Shown piece after piece: positions 63,425 through 64,000 of a stretch of DNA of 64,000 nt. The position numbers and the translations under genes were made by a program. The notes beneath the pieces are model-generated. The model did not search any database and had not been told where the DNA came from. It saw only the letters and a list, made by a program, of their open reading frames with translations. The stretch lies in assembly GCA_965238265.1 (NCBI GenBank), contig OZ250185.1, positions 992,001-1,056,000 of the forward strand, given 5' to 3'. How positions within the stretch are numbered: the first letter of the stretch is position 1; every line of letters starts with the position of its first letter. The stretch is from JAJDUF01 sp965238265 (GTDB lineage: Bacteria; Chloroflexota; UBA11872; UBA12225; JAJDUF01).

Positions 63425-63856
63425 GTGCCTGCTGCTGCTACGTTCTCCCAAGCCATCACCCCTCAAGGGCCGGTCTTAGATGTAGAGATCGCTCTTCCCG
63501 ATGCTGTTGAGCAGGCATTGCGAACTGCTGGATAACCTGTTCCGGCGGTTATCTCAGGAACTGCACTCATTGATACAGGCGCTACCGTGACCGTGGTTGC
63601 TTTGGATACGGTCCAGCGGCTGGGACTCAATCCGCTTGCTTCAATCGAGATCAAGATTGCGAACGGACAGGTGATTATATGTGGACGATACTTGATTGAG
63701 GTCGTGCTACCGGACCCCTTGCCGCCGGTCACCATTCTAGCGGTGGCCATCCCTGGCCTCCGTGCGAATGACTTGTACTTGCTGGGTAGAGATGTACTCA
63801 GCAAGGGCACTTTCTGCTTACATGGACAGGATAATCTGTTCACACTCACTTTATGA
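63425..63856 (+). pseudogene. Clan AA aspartic protease interrupted by an in-frame TAA
   Basis: From a GTG at 63425 (AGGTAAGTAGG upstream) the frame reads ITPQGPVLDVEIALPDAVEQ, ALRTAG, TAA, PVPAVISGTALIDTGATVTV, and continues to LLGRDVLSKGTFCLH and the stop at 63856. The Asp-Thr-Gly catalytic motif lies just after the stop codon. A CAA (Gln) to TAA change would explain it. As read, only a 36-residue peptide without active site would be made, unless translation restarts at the GTG at 63588. Confidence 0.85.
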
Positions 63857-64000
63857 GCCGTGGCGCTCGCGGAGCAGGGCAGCGGCCGCGACTTCGCGTT
63901 GGAGCTTGACGTAGGCTTCGTCTATCGGGATGTTGGCCGCAGAGCCGGGGGCAAACCCGCAGTCGGGGTTGAGCCAGAGCCGCTCGGCGGCCACATAGCG
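63851..64000 (-). CDS. MetE-like methionine synthase family protein, 5' part beyond window
   Basis: The minus strand of the last 150 bases encodes RYVAAERLWLNPDCGFAPGS, then AANIPIDEAYVKLQREVAAA and ends at a TAA at 63851. The LWLNPDCGFAPG segment with its metal-binding Cys is the C-terminal signature of cobalamin-independent methionine synthase-like (UROD/MetE) proteins. Its end overlaps the converging protease pseudogene by 6 bases. Most of the gene is outside the window. Confidence 0.75.
   Translation of the reverse strand, partial: RYVAAERLWLNPDCGFAPGSAANIPIDEAYVKLQREVAAAALLRERHGS

Overview
The window is a high-GC bacterial chromosome segment. Several lipoproteins have Chloroflexota-style linkers (proX begins with a lipobox followed by a VTREVVVEVTPTP spacer). 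The gene content combines many sulfatase, glycoside-hydrolase and enolase-superfamily genes, phytanoyl-CoA dioxygenase, glycine-betaine uptake and abundant toxin-antitoxin and defence genes. This fits an uncultured Chloroflexota or similar symbiont-type heterotroph. The lineage is an inference; no rRNA is present.

Left third (1-24 kb) is a defence island read almost entirely on the minus strand. It opens with a type I-E CRISPR-Cas operon (cas3, cas8e, cse2, cas7e, cas5e running off the left edge). A tRNA-Leu-like gene and a one-spacer relic array lie between cas3 and cas8e. Next come a vapBC pair and the tail of a large serine recombinase, then a type I restriction-modification locus (hsdM, hsdS, hsdR). 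Inside that locus sit two MntA/HepT (nucleotidyltransferase/HEPN) toxin-antitoxin modules. One MntA domain is fused to the N terminus of HsdS and its HepT gene overlaps it; the other MntA is broken by a stop codon while its HepT is intact. A DUF6602-like nuclease gene, a clan AA aspartic protease with a small partner, a fragment of a second hsdR, and a frameshift in hsdR itself complete the block. A 920-bp near-identical direct repeat (vapBC plus recombinase tail) occurs at both ends of the restriction block, about 15.8 kb apart, so the block could be lost or circularised by recombination.

Middle (19.7-44 kb) is largely metabolic. A minus-strand set looks devoted to sulfated or acidic carbohydrate use: a deacetylase-like protein, a galactonate-dehydratase-like enzyme, a sulfatase, a GH95-like hydrolase, an alkaline-phosphatase-superfamily enzyme and an orphan sugar-binding lipoprotein with a collagen-like linker. 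It is followed on the plus strand by a HicB-like protein, two Cache-domain proteins (the second frameshifted), the proVWX glycine-betaine transporter, a GNAT acetyltransferase, a sugar isomerase/epimerase-like TIM barrel, a phytanoyl-CoA dioxygenase and a DUF6807/PmoA-family protein.

Right third (44-64 kb) holds infA (IF-1), small membrane proteins, a class III aminotransferase, two XdhC-family proteins, a MacB-type exporter with an unusually long repeat-built adaptor, orphan Phd-like and ribbon-helix-helix proteins, a second enolase-superfamily/heparinase pair, two winged-helix proteins, an Xre regulator with duplicated putative operators, a flavin reductase, a C45 peptidase, another PIN toxin pair, a nucleoside phosphorylase, a second small-partner/aspartic-protease pair (protease interrupted by a stop) and the 3' end of a MetE-like gene. 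Several families of small palindromic repeats lie between genes.
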